Counted from the stretch's first letter, positions 10,187 to 20,371 are shown. The stretch: 64,000 bases of DNA from Magnetovibrio sp. (GCA_002721825.1 PBLS01000008.1:1-64000); one strand, 5' to 3'. Translations and numbers: made by a program. The notes: generated by a model not told the origin, from the letters alone.

Positions 10187-11197
10187 ATGACTGCACCTAA
10201 CATGTCAAAATCCAATAATAATCATTGTGCCGAAGTGAAAGATGACACAGATTATCTTACATCAGCGAGAGAAGTACTCAAAGCCGAAGCCACTGCACTG
10301 AATGATATGGAAGCCTCTCTTGGCTCTGCGTTCCTTAGGGCCATCGATATCATCTCAAAAACTAAGGGGCGGGTCATTGTCTCAGGCATGGGGAAAAGCG
10401 GCCATATCGGGCATAAAATCGCCGCCACTTTGGCTTCGACTGGAACGCCAGCGTTCTTCGTCCATCCGGGAGAAGCATCTCACGGTGATCTCGGAATGAT
10501 AACCACAGCGGACACTGTCTTTATTTTATCTAATTCAGGGGAGACTTCAGAGTTATCTGACTTAGTTGCCTTCGCATCTCGATTTTCAATCCCAATAATT
10601 AGTGTAACATCAGTCAAAAAAAGTACTCTGGGAGAAGCTGCAAATGTTGCACTTGTTCTCCCCAATTCACCAGAGGCTTGCCCTATGGGGCTGGCGCCTA
10701 CCACGTCGACCACCATGATGTTAGCTCTTGGCGATGCCATCGCTGTTTCCCTACTACAACGCCATCAATTCTCTGCTGCGGATTTTCACACGCTACACCC
10801 TGGGGGAAATCTTGGGAAAAAATTCTTAAAAGTGGCTGATATCATGCACAGCGGTGATGAATTGCCTCTAATTCCACCCGATATCACTATGGCTGAGGCA
10901 CTACTCGTTATGACTGCGAAGCGCTTTGGATGCGTTGGAATTATTGACGAAAATGGCTTTTTCCTTGGGATTATCACTGACGGAGACTTGAGGCGTCATA
11001 TGGATCCAAAGTTACTTGCCGAACGGGCAAAGGATGTAATGACCAAATCCCCTACTACAATTTCACCAAATGTTTTAGCAGTTGAAGCTCTTTCAATAAT
11101 GAACACACGTTCTATTACGAATTTGTTCGTACTTGATAGTAATATCCCAATAGGAATCATACATATTCATGATTGCCTGCGCGCCGGTATTGCATGA
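10187..11197 (+). CDS. kdsD: KpsF/GutQ family arabinose-5-phosphate isomerase (SIS + CBS domains)
   Basis: GRVIVSGMGKSGHIGHKIAATLASTGTPAFFVHPGEASHGDLGMI, LHPGGNLGKKFLKVADIMH, CBS pair. Confidence 0.95.
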   Translation: MTAPNMSKSNNNHCAEVKDDTDYLTSAREVLKAEATALNDMEASLGSAFLRAIDIISKTKGRVIVSGMGKSGHIGHKIAATLASTGTPAFFVHPGEASHGDLGMITTADTVFILSNSGETSELSDLVAFASRFSIPIISVTSVKKSTLGEAANVALVLPNSPEACPMGLAPTTSTTMMLALGDAIAVSLLQRHQFSAADFHTLHPGGNLGKKFLKVADIMHSGDELPLIPPDITMAEALLVMTAKRFGCVGIIDENGFFLGIITDGDLRRHMDPKLLAERAKDVMTKSPTTISPNVLAVEALSIMNTRSITNLFVLDSNIPIGIIHIHDCLRAGIA

Positions 11198-11214
11198 AAG
11201 GCTTGAGGTAAAAA

Positions 11215-11916
11215 TTGTCCAAATCTGTCGAATTTAATCCCGCTGCACCGACATCTATCGATGGGATAAATCAATTAACCAAGGGTTACAATACGGCAAC
11301 TAACCGAAAACATAACTCTCGAATTTATAGTCGTTTTGTTAGTTTTATGAAATTTATTCTACATGCACTTGCATTTGTGGTTATTGCAGTTATAGCAGCT
11401 TGGCCACAAATCAATAGCAGTGACCTAGGTTTCCGCATCGGGGTAACGCTTATGAAACTAACTGGAGATGAGAACCCTAGTATGATTAATCCGCGATATA
11501 TTGGGACCGACTCAGATAGCCAACCATTCTCTATCACTGCCGATTTGGCGCGAAACATTAACGATGGTGACCTGAAGGTCAATCTTGTTATGCCAAAAGC
11601 TGATATAAGTCTAAGTGATGGCACTTGGGTGGTTCTTACGGCTAATGATGGCGTATATTATAAAGAACAAAATAAACTACTATTAGAGGGCGCAGTGACC
11701 CTTTATCACGATTCAGGTTATGAGTTCTTTACAGAACGTGCCTCTATTGACCTGAAAACTGGATCCGCAAATAGCCATGCTCCGGTGAAGGGGCAGGGTC
11801 CATTCGGGCATGTGAACGCCTCTGGCTTCCATATGATTGATAAAGGCAAAGTTATTTATCTTTTGGGGAAGTCGGAGCTCACCCTCTTTCCGGGAGCAAA
11901 ACCATCAAAAAAATGA
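11215..11916 (+). CDS. lptC: LPS export system protein LptC
   Basis: Single N-terminal TM, then IGTDSDSQPFSITADLARN; syntenic position kdsD-lptC-lptA-lptB. Confidence 0.85.
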   Translation: MSKSVEFNPAAPTSIDGINQLTKGYNTATNRKHNSRIYSRFVSFMKFILHALAFVVIAVIAAWPQINSSDLGFRIGVTLMKLTGDENPSMINPRYIGTDSDSQPFSITADLARNINDGDLKVNLVMPKADISLSDGTWVVLTANDGVYYKEQNKLLLEGAVTLYHDSGYEFFTERASIDLKTGSANSHAPVKGQGPFGHVNASGFHMIDKGKVIYLLGKSELTLFPGAKPSKK

Positions 11917-12755
11917 AAAGCGGCAACCAATTTCTACCCATTACGCTTGGTCTGTTAATTACGTTCCTGTTGCTAACGCTGGATTCAAAAGCGCAAAGTT
12001 TAAGCTTCGGCAGTAAAACAAATGCTCCTCTGAAAGTCTTTGCCGAGAGCGGCATTGAATGGCAGCAGGAAGAGCTCGTCTTTGTAGCACGCGGAAATGC
12101 CAGCGCTGTAAGGGGCAAAGTAACAGTATTAGCAAATGAGTTGCGTGCCTATTATCGCGAGACACCGGGTGGTGAGACCAATATTTGGCGCCTTGATGCA
12201 ATCGGCAAAGTCCGTGTCAAATCTCCCCATGGTAATGCCTATGGCGAACACGGAGTATACAACTTAGATGATAGCATAATTGTGCTTACAGGCTCAAAAC
12301 CCGTTAAATTAATTACACCCACAGATATAATTGTTGCTAATCGCCAAATAGAGTTTTGGGAAAAGCGTCAAATGGCTGTTGCTCGTGGCGATGCAGTTGC
12401 TAAACGTGCCGAAAAGGAACTGCACGCAGAAGTACTCGCCGCATACTTTAAGCGTAACAAAATGGGGGAAACAGAACTACATCGAGTAGAGGCATTTGAC
12501 AAAGTGAAAGTAAAAACACCGAAGGATACCGCAATTTCTCAACGGGCTGTCTACAATGCAAAAAGTGGCATTGCTACATTATCGGGAGATGTTAAAATTA
12601 TTCGAGGAGAGAATCGTCTAACCGGTTGCAGTGCAGAAGTAAATTTAAATACGGGTATTAGCAGAATCCGTACTTGCGATATAGATACAAAGGGGGGTAC
12701 AAATCGTGTTAAGGGTATTGTATGGCCTCAAAAGCGTAGAAAACAAAATAAATAA
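11913..12755 (+). CDS. lptA: LptA/OstA-like LPS transport periplasmic protein
   Basis: OstA-like repeats (VARGNASAVRGKVTVLANELRAYY..., VARGDAVAKRAEKELHAEVLAAYF); ATG overlaps the lptC stop. Confidence 0.88.
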   Translation: MKSGNQFLPITLGLLITFLLLTLDSKAQSLSFGSKTNAPLKVFAESGIEWQQEELVFVARGNASAVRGKVTVLANELRAYYRETPGGETNIWRLDAIGKVRVKSPHGNAYGEHGVYNLDDSIIVLTGSKPVKLITPTDIIVANRQIEFWEKRQMAVARGDAVAKRAEKELHAEVLAAYFKRNKMGETELHRVEAFDKVKVKTPKDTAISQRAVYNAKSGIATLSGDVKIIRGENRLTGCSAEVNLNTGISRIRTCDIDTKGGTNRVKGIVWPQKRRKQNK

Positions 12756-12790
12756 CGCAAAAGCTGTCAAAAGCAAATGGATAAAATACT

Positions 12791-13585
12791 GTGGTAGAAT
12801 ACGTTGAAGATAACGAAAACACTGTTGAGAATAGCGACGTAGAGCCCCGCTTAATAGTACAAAATCACGGCTTAGCTGTGGTCAATATTGGTAAACGCTT
12901 CAAAAAACGTCCGGTCGTTCGAGGTATAAGTCTAGAACTTCAACGCGGTGAAGTAATCGGCCTTTTAGGGCCTAACGGTGCGGGCAAGACTACTTGCTTT
13001 TACATTATAACTGGTTTGATGGCGCCCGACCACGGAAAAATAATTTTAGATGGGGAAGATATAACAACTTTACCTATGTACCGGCGTTCTCGGCTTGGCA
13101 TTGGATACCTCCCCCAAGAAGCTTCTATTTTTCGTGGCCTATCAGTAGAAAATAATATCCGCGCAATTCTGGAGGTCGTGGAAAAATCGCGAGAACGCCG
13201 CGAGGCTTTTTTAGAGGCCTTACTAGCGGAGTTTTCGATAACCCACCTCAGACGTACACCCGCCTTGGCACTATCTGGTGGAGAGCGTCGCAGACTGGAA
13301 ATCGCTCGCTCACTCGCGTCCAACCCACATTTCGTTCTGCTCGATGAGCCGTTCGCTGGCATTGATCCTATAGCTGTTGGAGATATCCGTGACTTGGTGG
13401 TACATCTAAAAGATCGAGGTATTGGCGTTCTTATAACTGACCATAATGTACGTGAAACCTTGGATGTCATCGACCGAGCCTACATTATTGCCGATGGCAT
13501 GATGTTAATGGAGGGGGCACCAAACGACATTGTCGGTAGCGAAGATGTTCGTCGAGTATACTTAGGCGATCGGTTCCGCCTGTAA
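12791..13585 (+). CDS. lptB: LPS export ABC transporter ATP-binding protein LptB
   Basis: GLLGPNGAGKTTCFYIITGLMAPDHG, LSGGERRRLEIARSLASNPHFVLLDEPFAGIDPIAVGDI. Confidence 0.96.
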   Translation: MVEYVEDNENTVENSDVEPRLIVQNHGLAVVNIGKRFKKRPVVRGISLELQRGEVIGLLGPNGAGKTTCFYIITGLMAPDHGKIILDGEDITTLPMYRRSRLGIGYLPQEASIFRGLSVENNIRAILEVVEKSRERREAFLEALLAEFSITHLRRTPALALSGGERRRLEIARSLASNPHFVLLDEPFAGIDPIAVGDIRDLVVHLKDRGIGVLITDHNVRETLDVIDRAYIIADGMMLMEGAPNDIVGSEDVRRVYLGDRFRL

Positions 13586-13594
13586 GGGATACCT

Positions 13595-15142
13595 ATGGTA
13601 CTCTCGCCTCGTCTAGAACAGCGTCAGACACAGGCGCTAGTCATGACGCCACAGTTACAGCAAGCAATAAAGCTACTGCAACTATCAAATGTGGACTTAG
13701 CTGCCTATATAGAACATGAGCTACAAGAAAATCCGATGCTCGAACGAGATGAGTTGGTTCGCGATGAAAGCACCGACGATCCAATTGAGATTCATGCTGA
13801 GGGGTTGGTTGAAGATAACGCTCCAGACCCCGCGTCGCTTGAAGATATTAATTTTGAAAAGCCACAAGAAGCTGGATTAGACTCAACACTTGGATTCGAC
13901 GCAGATTACGATAGCTTTTATTCGGGCAATGAGAATTCGCACTCTGAGCTATCAGATAATAATGGTTGGAGCGAGCTAACTTCTTCCGATCCGTCATATC
14001 CGAATTCTGGAGGCGGCTTTGATACACCGGTGGCCAATTTCGAAGAAATATTAGAGCAAACGCCTTCGCTGCGCGATCACCTTTTAGAACAACTTGCTAT
14101 GGAAATTACGGATGTTGAAGACCGAATCATTGGCTTAAATTTAATAGATACGCTTGACGAAGCTGGTTATCTTAGAACGGACGTTGATGGTATCGCCGAT
14201 TTACTTGGCTGTGAGATAAATGCTGTAGAAAAGGTCATTAAACGGCTGCAATTATTCGATCCACCAGGGATTTTTGCACGAGACCTGAGGGAATGCTTGG
14301 CTATACAGCTACGCGACAAGAACCGCCTAGATCCGTGTATAACCATTTTTTTAGATCACCTAGATTTAGTCGCAAAACGCGAACTTGAAAGCATTGCCAA
14401 AATCTGCCAATGCAATTTAGAAGATGTCAAAGATATGATAGCTGAGATCCAAGCCTTAGACCCCAAACCAGCTGTAAAATTCAATACAGACATTATCCAA
14501 CCTATTACACCGGATGTACTAATACACGCTAATCCAAAAGGCGGATGGATAATTGAACTCAACAGCGCTAGTTTACCGCGTGTTCTCATTAACAATGAAT
14601 ACTATGCCAAAATTCAAGAGTACAAGCACTCAAAGGAAGACCGTCAATATATTACTGAACAATTGCAATCTGCTAACTGGTTAGTTAAAGCTCTTCATCA
14701 GCGGGCTACTACAATTCTTAAAGTTGCCACTGAATTAGTCCGGCAACAGGAAGATTTTTTCCTGCATGGGGTACAACATTTAAAACCTTTGATTCTTAGG
14801 GATATCGCTGATGCAGTAGAATTACATGAGAGTACAATCAGTCGAGTCACTTCGAATAAGTTTGTAGCTACTCCACGTGGGATATTTGAATTGAAATATT
14901 TTTTTACACCTGCCATCTCATCAGTTGAGGGGGGCAGCTCTCATTCAGCAGAAGCTGTTCGTCACCGTATAAAAATTTTAGTAGATAATGAGTGTCCGAA
15001 AACTATACTCTCTGATGATAAACTGGTTACTTTGTTAAAAGCTGATGGGATAGATATCGCACGCCGAACCGTTGCAAAGTATAGAGAAGGCATGAAAATC
15101 CCGTCCTCCGTTCAACGCCGCCGCGACAAACGTGCAACATAA
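13595..15142 (+). CDS. rpoN: RNA polymerase sigma-54 factor
   Basis: LEQRQTQALVMTPQLQQAIKLLQLSNVDLAAYIEHELQENPML; RpoN box ARRTVAKYREGMKIPSSVQRRR. Confidence 0.97.
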   Translation: MVLSPRLEQRQTQALVMTPQLQQAIKLLQLSNVDLAAYIEHELQENPMLERDELVRDESTDDPIEIHAEGLVEDNAPDPASLEDINFEKPQEAGLDSTLGFDADYDSFYSGNENSHSELSDNNGWSELTSSDPSYPNSGGGFDTPVANFEEILEQTPSLRDHLLEQLAMEITDVEDRIIGLNLIDTLDEAGYLRTDVDGIADLLGCEINAVEKVIKRLQLFDPPGIFARDLRECLAIQLRDKNRLDPCITIFLDHLDLVAKRELESIAKICQCNLEDVKDMIAEIQALDPKPAVKFNTDIIQPITPDVLIHANPKGGWIIELNSASLPRVLINNEYYAKIQEYKHSKEDRQYITEQLQSANWLVKALHQRATTILKVATELVRQQEDFFLHGVQHLKPLILRDIADAVELHESTISRVTSNKFVATPRGIFELKYFFTPAISSVEGGSSHSAEAVRHRIKILVDNECPKTILSDDKLVTLLKADGIDIARRTVAKYREGMKIPSSVQRRRDKRAT

Positions 15143-15227
15143 ACAAGTTCGGTATTAACCAGATAGTTCCTATAGTTTATACAGGCAGTATTGACTCGGT
15201 TCCGCCACACAATTACTGTCTTTTCCC

Positions 15228-15246
15228 GCGCTGGTTGAGCGCTTTT
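15228..15246 (+). terminator. Putative Rho-independent terminator after rpoN
   Basis: GCGCT-ggttga-AGCGC inverted repeat followed by TTTT. Confidence 0.45.
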
Positions 15247-15488
15247 ACCTAACGATTTCTGGCGCTCTGATTTGATTGGTTTAATCCTCTCACTAGAACA
15301 GCAGCGAGGGATCGTAATAAAATTTAGAAAAATTCAAGACTACCCTTCTATTTTAAAAAATTCCAACCCGCAATTAAAATTTATTGCTTTGATAAAAACC
15401 ATGAACCTACTCTATATAATAGCCCTACCTTTATTAGTATATTTGAAATACGAAGTACCGAATTGGATTTTAAAGAGCATCTAGAGCA

Positions 15489-15953
15489 ATGGAGACAGAT
15501 AGCTTGATATCTCCGGATAACGTTATCGCTAAGCTAAACGCAACTAGCAAAAAACAAATCCTTCGAGAGCTTTCTCGCCGAGCCGCAGCTATTACTGGAG
15601 AAACTGAGCGGGCCATATTTGAGGTACTAATGGAGCGCGAGCGTTTAGGCACTACGGGGGTCGGAAATGGGATCGCTATACCTCACGGCAAGCTACAATC
15701 TCTTCAAAAAATTCACGGAGTTTTCGCTCGCCTCGAGACACCCGTAGATTATCAGTCTATAGACGAGCAACCTGTAGATCTAATATTCCTAATACTTGCA
15801 CCGGAGACCGCTGGAGCTGATCATCTGAAAGCTCTTGCTCGGATATCACGCATTCTTCGAAACAGTACAATTTGCAAAACACTAAGAAGCTCAGACACTG
15901 TGGATTCACTCTACAAAGTAATCACAGAAAGCATAAATTCTGAGCTAACATAA
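15489..15953 (+). CDS. ptsN: PTS IIA-like nitrogen regulatory protein PtsN
   Basis: GNGIAIPHGKL phospho-His motif, PVDLIFLILAPETAGADHLKALARISRILRN; downstream of rpoN. Confidence 0.93.
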   Translation: METDSLISPDNVIAKLNATSKKQILRELSRRAAAITGETERAIFEVLMERERLGTTGVGNGIAIPHGKLQSLQKIHGVFARLETPVDYQSIDEQPVDLIFLILAPETAGADHLKALARISRILRNSTICKTLRSSDTVDSLYKVITESINSELT

Positions 15954-16028
15954 TCCCGTACCATAAATATTATTATAGAGCCCTTACTCAATAGCATATC
16001 GGTCTCATTGAATTTTAGATCGAAGCTA

Positions 16029-16490
16029 CTATGTCTCCGCATCTATAATCTGTTTCTGCGTACGCTTAACTTTTGAGTTTTTATTTTCAATTTTGATGTT
16101 ACGAATTTCAGGCTCTGGCACGATCCGTTCTAGTTCAATATGGAGAAGCCCGTTATCAAGATCTGCCCCCACAACTTCAATGCCCTCAGCAAGCACAAAT
16201 GCTCGCTGGAATTGTCGTGCCGCAATCCCGCGGTGTATGTACAATCTATCGTCCTCATCGCTTCCTTGTTTCCCTCGAATGATAAGTTGATTATCTTCAA
16301 TTGTGACTTGTAGATCATCCATTGAAAATCCTGCCACTGCCAAAGTTATACGCAACCCACTATCGTCGATTTGTTCAATGTTATAGGGAGGATAACCCTC
16401 CGCAGACGCTCTAGAAGCTTGATCCAACATTCTTTCAAGGTTTTCAAAACCAAGAAGGAGCGGACTATTAAAGCCTGTTATTCTAGACAT
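16029..16490 (-). CDS. Hsp20/alpha-crystallin family small heat shock protein (IbpA-like)
   Basis: YPPYNIEQIDDSGLRITLAVAGFSMDDLQVTIEDNQLIIRGKQ...RGIAARQFQRAFVLAEGIEV. Confidence 0.95.
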   Translation of the reverse strand: MSRITGFNSPLLLGFENLERMLDQASRASAEGYPPYNIEQIDDSGLRITLAVAGFSMDDLQVTIEDNQLIIRGKQGSDEDDRLYIHRGIAARQFQRAFVLAEGIEVVGADLDNGLLHIELERIVPEPEIRNIKIENKNSKVKRTQKQIIDAET

Positions 16491-16491
16491 A

Positions 16492-16507
16492 ATATATCCC
16501 CATATAT
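16492..16507 (-). promoter_or_regulatory. AU-rich hairpin carrying the Shine-Dalgarno of the hsp20 gene (possible RNA thermometer)
   Basis: On the minus strand ATATAT-GGGG-ATATAT directly upstream of the ATG at 16490. Confidence 0.35.
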
Positions 16508-16521
16508 GAAAAGTAAGCTTC

Positions 16522-17910
16522 TCACGTTACTAGACCTTCTCGATGCGCCCATTCGAGCCCAGCATCAAGTGTTTTGCCAAATCGCTCAATTATAAGACCA
16601 ATATCCTCTTCGCCTATTATCAAAGGCGGACAAAAACCAATAGAGTCTCCCATCGCACGAACCAAAAGGCCATTTTCCTCAGCAAGTGCCTGCAATCTGG
16701 GGCCAACTTTGGCACCCGCTTCAAAGGAAACAACTTTTTCCCTATCAGCCATCAGCTCAACCGCTGCGATCAAGCCAACCCCCCGCACTTCACCAACCAG
16801 AGCATGTTGGGAAAATAGGCGCAAACCATCCTGTAAAATCGGAGCCATTTTTCGCACATGTCCTATTATGTCTCGGTCCTCATAAATTTTAAGTGTCTCC
16901 AGCGCAACCGCTGCTGGAACCGGGTGACCAGAATAAGTATACCCATGACCAAACACACCGACCTCGCCACTTTTTTCCTTAACGGCTTCATAGATTTTAT
17001 CGTTAATAAATAATGCCGAAATCGGTAAATACGACGATGATAAGGCCTTTGCACAGGTGATCATATCCGGTTCTAAATTAAACGTTTGGCATCCCCACAT
17101 GTTTCCTGTACGGCCGAAGCCGCATATAACTTCATCAGCAATAAACAATATGTTATAACTTTTTAATACTTTTTGGATCTTTTCGAAATAAGAGCTAGCT
17201 GGCACTATTACCCCTCCTGCACCCATGATAGGTTCAGCGATAAAAGCTCCAATTGTATCTGATCCCTCTTTTTGAATAAGCTTTTCCAAATTGTCGGCAC
17301 AGCGTGTCGCAAACTCTTCTTCCGTCTCATCATTTATCCTAAATTTAAAAAAATGGGGGCAATCCGTACGAAGCACCCTATCAGTAATTGGCAAATCAAA
17401 TGCTTCATGCATTCGAGCTAAACTCGTCAGGCTAGCCGACGCTATTCCAGTACCATGGTACGCATTAACACGTGAAATAATTTTCTTTTTTTCAGTCTTA
17501 CCTATTGCATTGTGATAGTACCAAACCATTTTCATCGCTGTATCGACAGCTTCAGACCCTGAATTCTGGAACACCACTTTCGACATCGGTACAGGAGAAA
17601 TATTGATCAATTTTTCCGCTAAATCGATAGTTGGCATAGCGGTTTTATGAGCAAAAGAATGGTAATAAGGCAAAATCTCCAGTTGACGCTTTGCCGCCTC
17701 AACCAAACGTGGCTCATCAAACCCTAGTGAGACACACCAAAGCCCGGCAAGACCTTCTATATACTCGTTGCCTGTTTCATCAAAGACACGCACACCTTCT
17801 CCACTCCTAATAATAGTGGGACCTCTGATTTCGTGCTCCTTAAGGTTAGTCTGACCATGCAAATGATAGGCAATATCGCGCGCCTCAGGAGAATTTGGTG
17901 TAAATTTCAT
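16522..17910 (-). CDS. Class III aminotransferase (omega-amino acid:pyruvate type)
   Basis: QNSGSEAVDTAMKMVWYYH, LFIADEVICGFGRTGNMWGCQTFNLEPDMITCAKALSSSYLPISA (PLP Lys). Confidence 0.92.
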   Translation of the reverse strand: MKFTPNSPEARDIAYHLHGQTNLKEHEIRGPTIIRSGEGVRVFDETGNEYIEGLAGLWCVSLGFDEPRLVEAAKRQLEILPYYHSFAHKTAMPTIDLAEKLINISPVPMSKVVFQNSGSEAVDTAMKMVWYYHNAIGKTEKKKIISRVNAYHGTGIASASLTSLARMHEAFDLPITDRVLRTDCPHFFKFRINDETEEEFATRCADNLEKLIQKEGSDTIGAFIAEPIMGAGGVIVPASSYFEKIQKVLKSYNILFIADEVICGFGRTGNMWGCQTFNLEPDMITCAKALSSSYLPISALFINDKIYEAVKEKSGEVGVFGHGYTYSGHPVPAAVALETLKIYEDRDIIGHVRKMAPILQDGLRLFSQHALVGEVRGVGLIAAVELMADREKVVSFEAGAKVGPRLQALAEENGLLVRAMGDSIGFCPPLIIGEEDIGLIIERFGKTLDAGLEWAHREGLVT

Positions 17911-18073
17911 TCTAAGTTTGCCTCCATTTGGATGGCACTCCTCGTTAAATGGTAACTATAGCAGTTGTAGGATGCTCCCTTGCCCCACTTTAGACAACCC
18001 AAATTACAACGTTGGCGAGAACGCTTGTAAAGTTGACAGCGCAAAGGGCGTGAGCAATGGTAGTAACCTAAAT

Positions 18074-18347
18074 ATGAAAAAAATTTAGCTCTCGATGCTC
18101 TAGCCGCTCTTTCGCAAAAGACACGTTTAGATATATTTCGAACGCTAGTCGAGTATCATCCTATAGGCTTACCTGCAGACCGAGTCCGGCCCCTACGTCA
18201 ATTGCCAGCTGCAACTTTATCGTTTCATTTAGGACAGCTAAGGCAGGTAATACCAACACGATTGACCAGCTGGCCGAGTACTTGCAAGAAAACTGTTGCT
18301 CGCAAAATTCAGTCATATCTAATCCGATAAAAAGCAGCGCGTTGTAA
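18074..18347 (+). pseudogene. Remnant of an ArsR-family transcriptional regulator
   Basis: Frame 1 reads LALDALAALSQKTRLDIFRTLVEYHPIGLPADRVRPLRQLPAATLSFHLGQLR; shifted frame then reads KAGNTNTIDQLAEYLQENCCS. Start ATG AAA AAA ATT TAG is one A short of the domain frame. Confidence 0.75.
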
Positions 18348-18405
18348 ATGCGGGAATATTTAAGCTCGCTTAAGCTAATGCTTATACTAATTTATTAATA
18401 CTATT

Positions 18406-18978
18406 TTACGGCAGCACAGCCTCTACAGCTTTTGTTAATCTCGAAGAACTAGGCGATGTAACAGACGAGAACCAATTAACTAAATGTCCATCCGGCGCTA
18501 TTAAATATTTATGAAAGTTCCAGCGCGGCTTCGCAAAAACCCCCAGTTTTCTCTCAGCCCATGCATAAAAAGGATGAACTGACTCTCCTTTTACATGAAC
18601 CTTTTCCGTGAGGGGGAAATCAATATCAAAATTCACTTCACAAAAGGCTTTAATTTCATTATTGGTTCCTGGTTCTTGCGCTCCAAAATCATTCGAGGGC
18701 ACGCCAAGAACAATGAGTCCACGATCCCGATAAGCATGCCACAAGGTTTGTAACTGCGAGTATTGCGAAGTAAACCCGCAATAGGATGCTGTATTTACTA
18801 CAAGTACCGCTTTACCGGTGAATGATGAAAGAGGTAACGGGTTCCCATCGATTGAAGTAAAAGAAAAATCATATGCCGTGATTGATTTAGACGCTGCCGC
18901 CATCGTATTTAATCCTAAAAATATCACTAATAAAAATACTAGGATCATCAAAAGCTTTTGAGAATAATTCACTATCAT
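18406..18978 (-). CDS. Glutathione peroxidase (Cys type), exported
   Basis: VLVVNTASYCGFTSQYSQLQTLW, LGVPSNDFGAQEPGTNNEIKAFC, PRWNFHKYLI; N-terminal signal-like segment. Confidence 0.93.
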   Translation of the reverse strand: MIVNYSQKLLMILVFLLVIFLGLNTMAAASKSITAYDFSFTSIDGNPLPLSSFTGKAVLVVNTASYCGFTSQYSQLQTLWHAYRDRGLIVLGVPSNDFGAQEPGTNNEIKAFCEVNFDIDFPLTEKVHVKGESVHPFYAWAERKLGVFAKPRWNFHKYLIAPDGHLVNWFSSVTSPSSSRLTKAVEAVLP

Positions 18979-19078
18979 ATCATTATTCCCCTTTTAGGTC
19001 CCTTACGTAGCGTTATTACTATTTGTAGCTTAAATATGCCTAATGCATGAAAATATCTACCTAGAAAGGCCGCAAAAA

Positions 19079-20371
19079 ATGTCCAATACTGCAAATCCGT
19101 ACAATTTATCAGTCGTGGAAGCTCTTAATTTGATAGACAAGAGAGCTCTTTCATCTCGAGAATGGATTACATCGTGCCTTGAACGCATTAGTCAACGGGA
19201 ACCAAAAGTTCACGCCTTTGTCAATATTAATACACGTGTATTAGAGGAGTTAGATAAACTAAACGATATCGGGGTCGGTCCCTCAATCCCGGTAGGAGTC
19301 AAGGATATCATTGACGTTCGAGGCCTTCCTACGATGATGGGAACCAATTTTCATGACAATAGGCCTGTATCACGCGATGCCGGCTCAGTGGCTATAATGC
19401 GAGAGGCTGGCTGTATCGTGGTCGGAAAAACCGTTACGACCGAGCTAGGCCATAAGCATCCTGGTCCTACCCGTAATCCACACGCCCTGAACCACACACC
19501 AGGCGGGTCTTCATCTGGCTCAGCAGCAGCAGTAGCCGACTCAATGATTCCTGTTAGCTTAGGAACCCAAACAACCGGCTCTATTATACGACCGGCCGCC
19601 TACTGTGGAATCATCGGTTATAAACCTACATATAATGATTTTGATAAGTCTGGCATTTTACCAAATTCGCCTTCAATAGATACCCTTGGGATTTTGACCA
19701 GAACTGTTAAAGACACTCACTATTTTCGTCAGATACTTATAGAAGAACCATATTATGTACTTAAACCAAGAACTCTAAATAGCCTTCACTTTGGGTTCCT
19801 AAAGGGCCCGCTTTGGCTAGAAGCAGAAACAGAAGTTCAAAATTTAATAGCAGATCATGTGGATGCTTTAGCGCGTAAGGGAGCAAAAATTACCGAGTTA
19901 AGCCTAGAGAATGAAATAAATAAGCTGTTAGAACTTCATCGCCTTATAAGTGGCTACGAATTTAGACGGAGCATCGCAGACGAACGGGTCAACCATGAAA
20001 ACAAACTGAGTAGGGTTCTGCGCGAAGGCCGCCTCGCGGACGGACATACAACAACAAACCAAGAGTACCAAATGGCTATTAAGGAACTGACACATGTTAA
20101 ACTTGCGCTAGGAAAAATATTTTTAGAAATAGACATTTTAGTGATGCCGAGCGCTAAAGGTGCAGCTTTGCCAACACTGAAAGAAACCGGCGATCCAATT
20201 TTCAACAGCGTATGGAGTATTTCCGGAAACCCATCAATAACATTGCCACTCTTCAATGCCAAGGAATCGAATTTACCCATAGGCTGTCAGTTTGTTTCAG
20301 ACTTTAGCAATGATAACATTCTGTTAGAGGCGGCCGAAACAATCATGCTCGAATTCGTATCTCCCAGCTAA
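19079..20371 (+). CDS. Amidase signature family protein
   Basis: HTPGGSSSGSAAAVADSMIPVSLGTQTTGSIIRPAAYCGIIGYKPTY amidase signature; ORF opens at 19043. Confidence 0.93.
   Translation: MSNTANPYNLSVVEALNLIDKRALSSREWITSCLERISQREPKVHAFVNINTRVLEELDKLNDIGVGPSIPVGVKDIIDVRGLPTMMGTNFHDNRPVSRDAGSVAIMREAGCIVVGKTVTTELGHKHPGPTRNPHALNHTPGGSSSGSAAAVADSMIPVSLGTQTTGSIIRPAAYCGIIGYKPTYNDFDKSGILPNSPSIDTLGILTRTVKDTHYFRQILIEEPYYVLKPRTLNSLHFGFLKGPLWLEAETEVQNLIADHVDALARKGAKITELSLENEINKLLELHRLISGYEFRRSIADERVNHENKLSRVLREGRLADGHTTTNQEYQMAIKELTHVKLALGKIFLEIDILVMPSAKGAALPTLKETGDPIFNSVWSISGNPSITLPLFNAKESNLPIGCQFVSDFSNDNILLEAAETIMLEFVSPS

Noticed and set aside
15272-15484. 70 aa ORF between rpoN and ptsN as hpf
   Set aside because: Sequence is hydrophobic at the C-terminus and shows no HPF/RaiA features; weak coding evidence
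18406-18978. Selenoprotein glutathione peroxidase
   Set aside because: The active-site position is a Cys codon (NTASYCGFTSQ) and the frame is intact, so it is the ordinary Cys form
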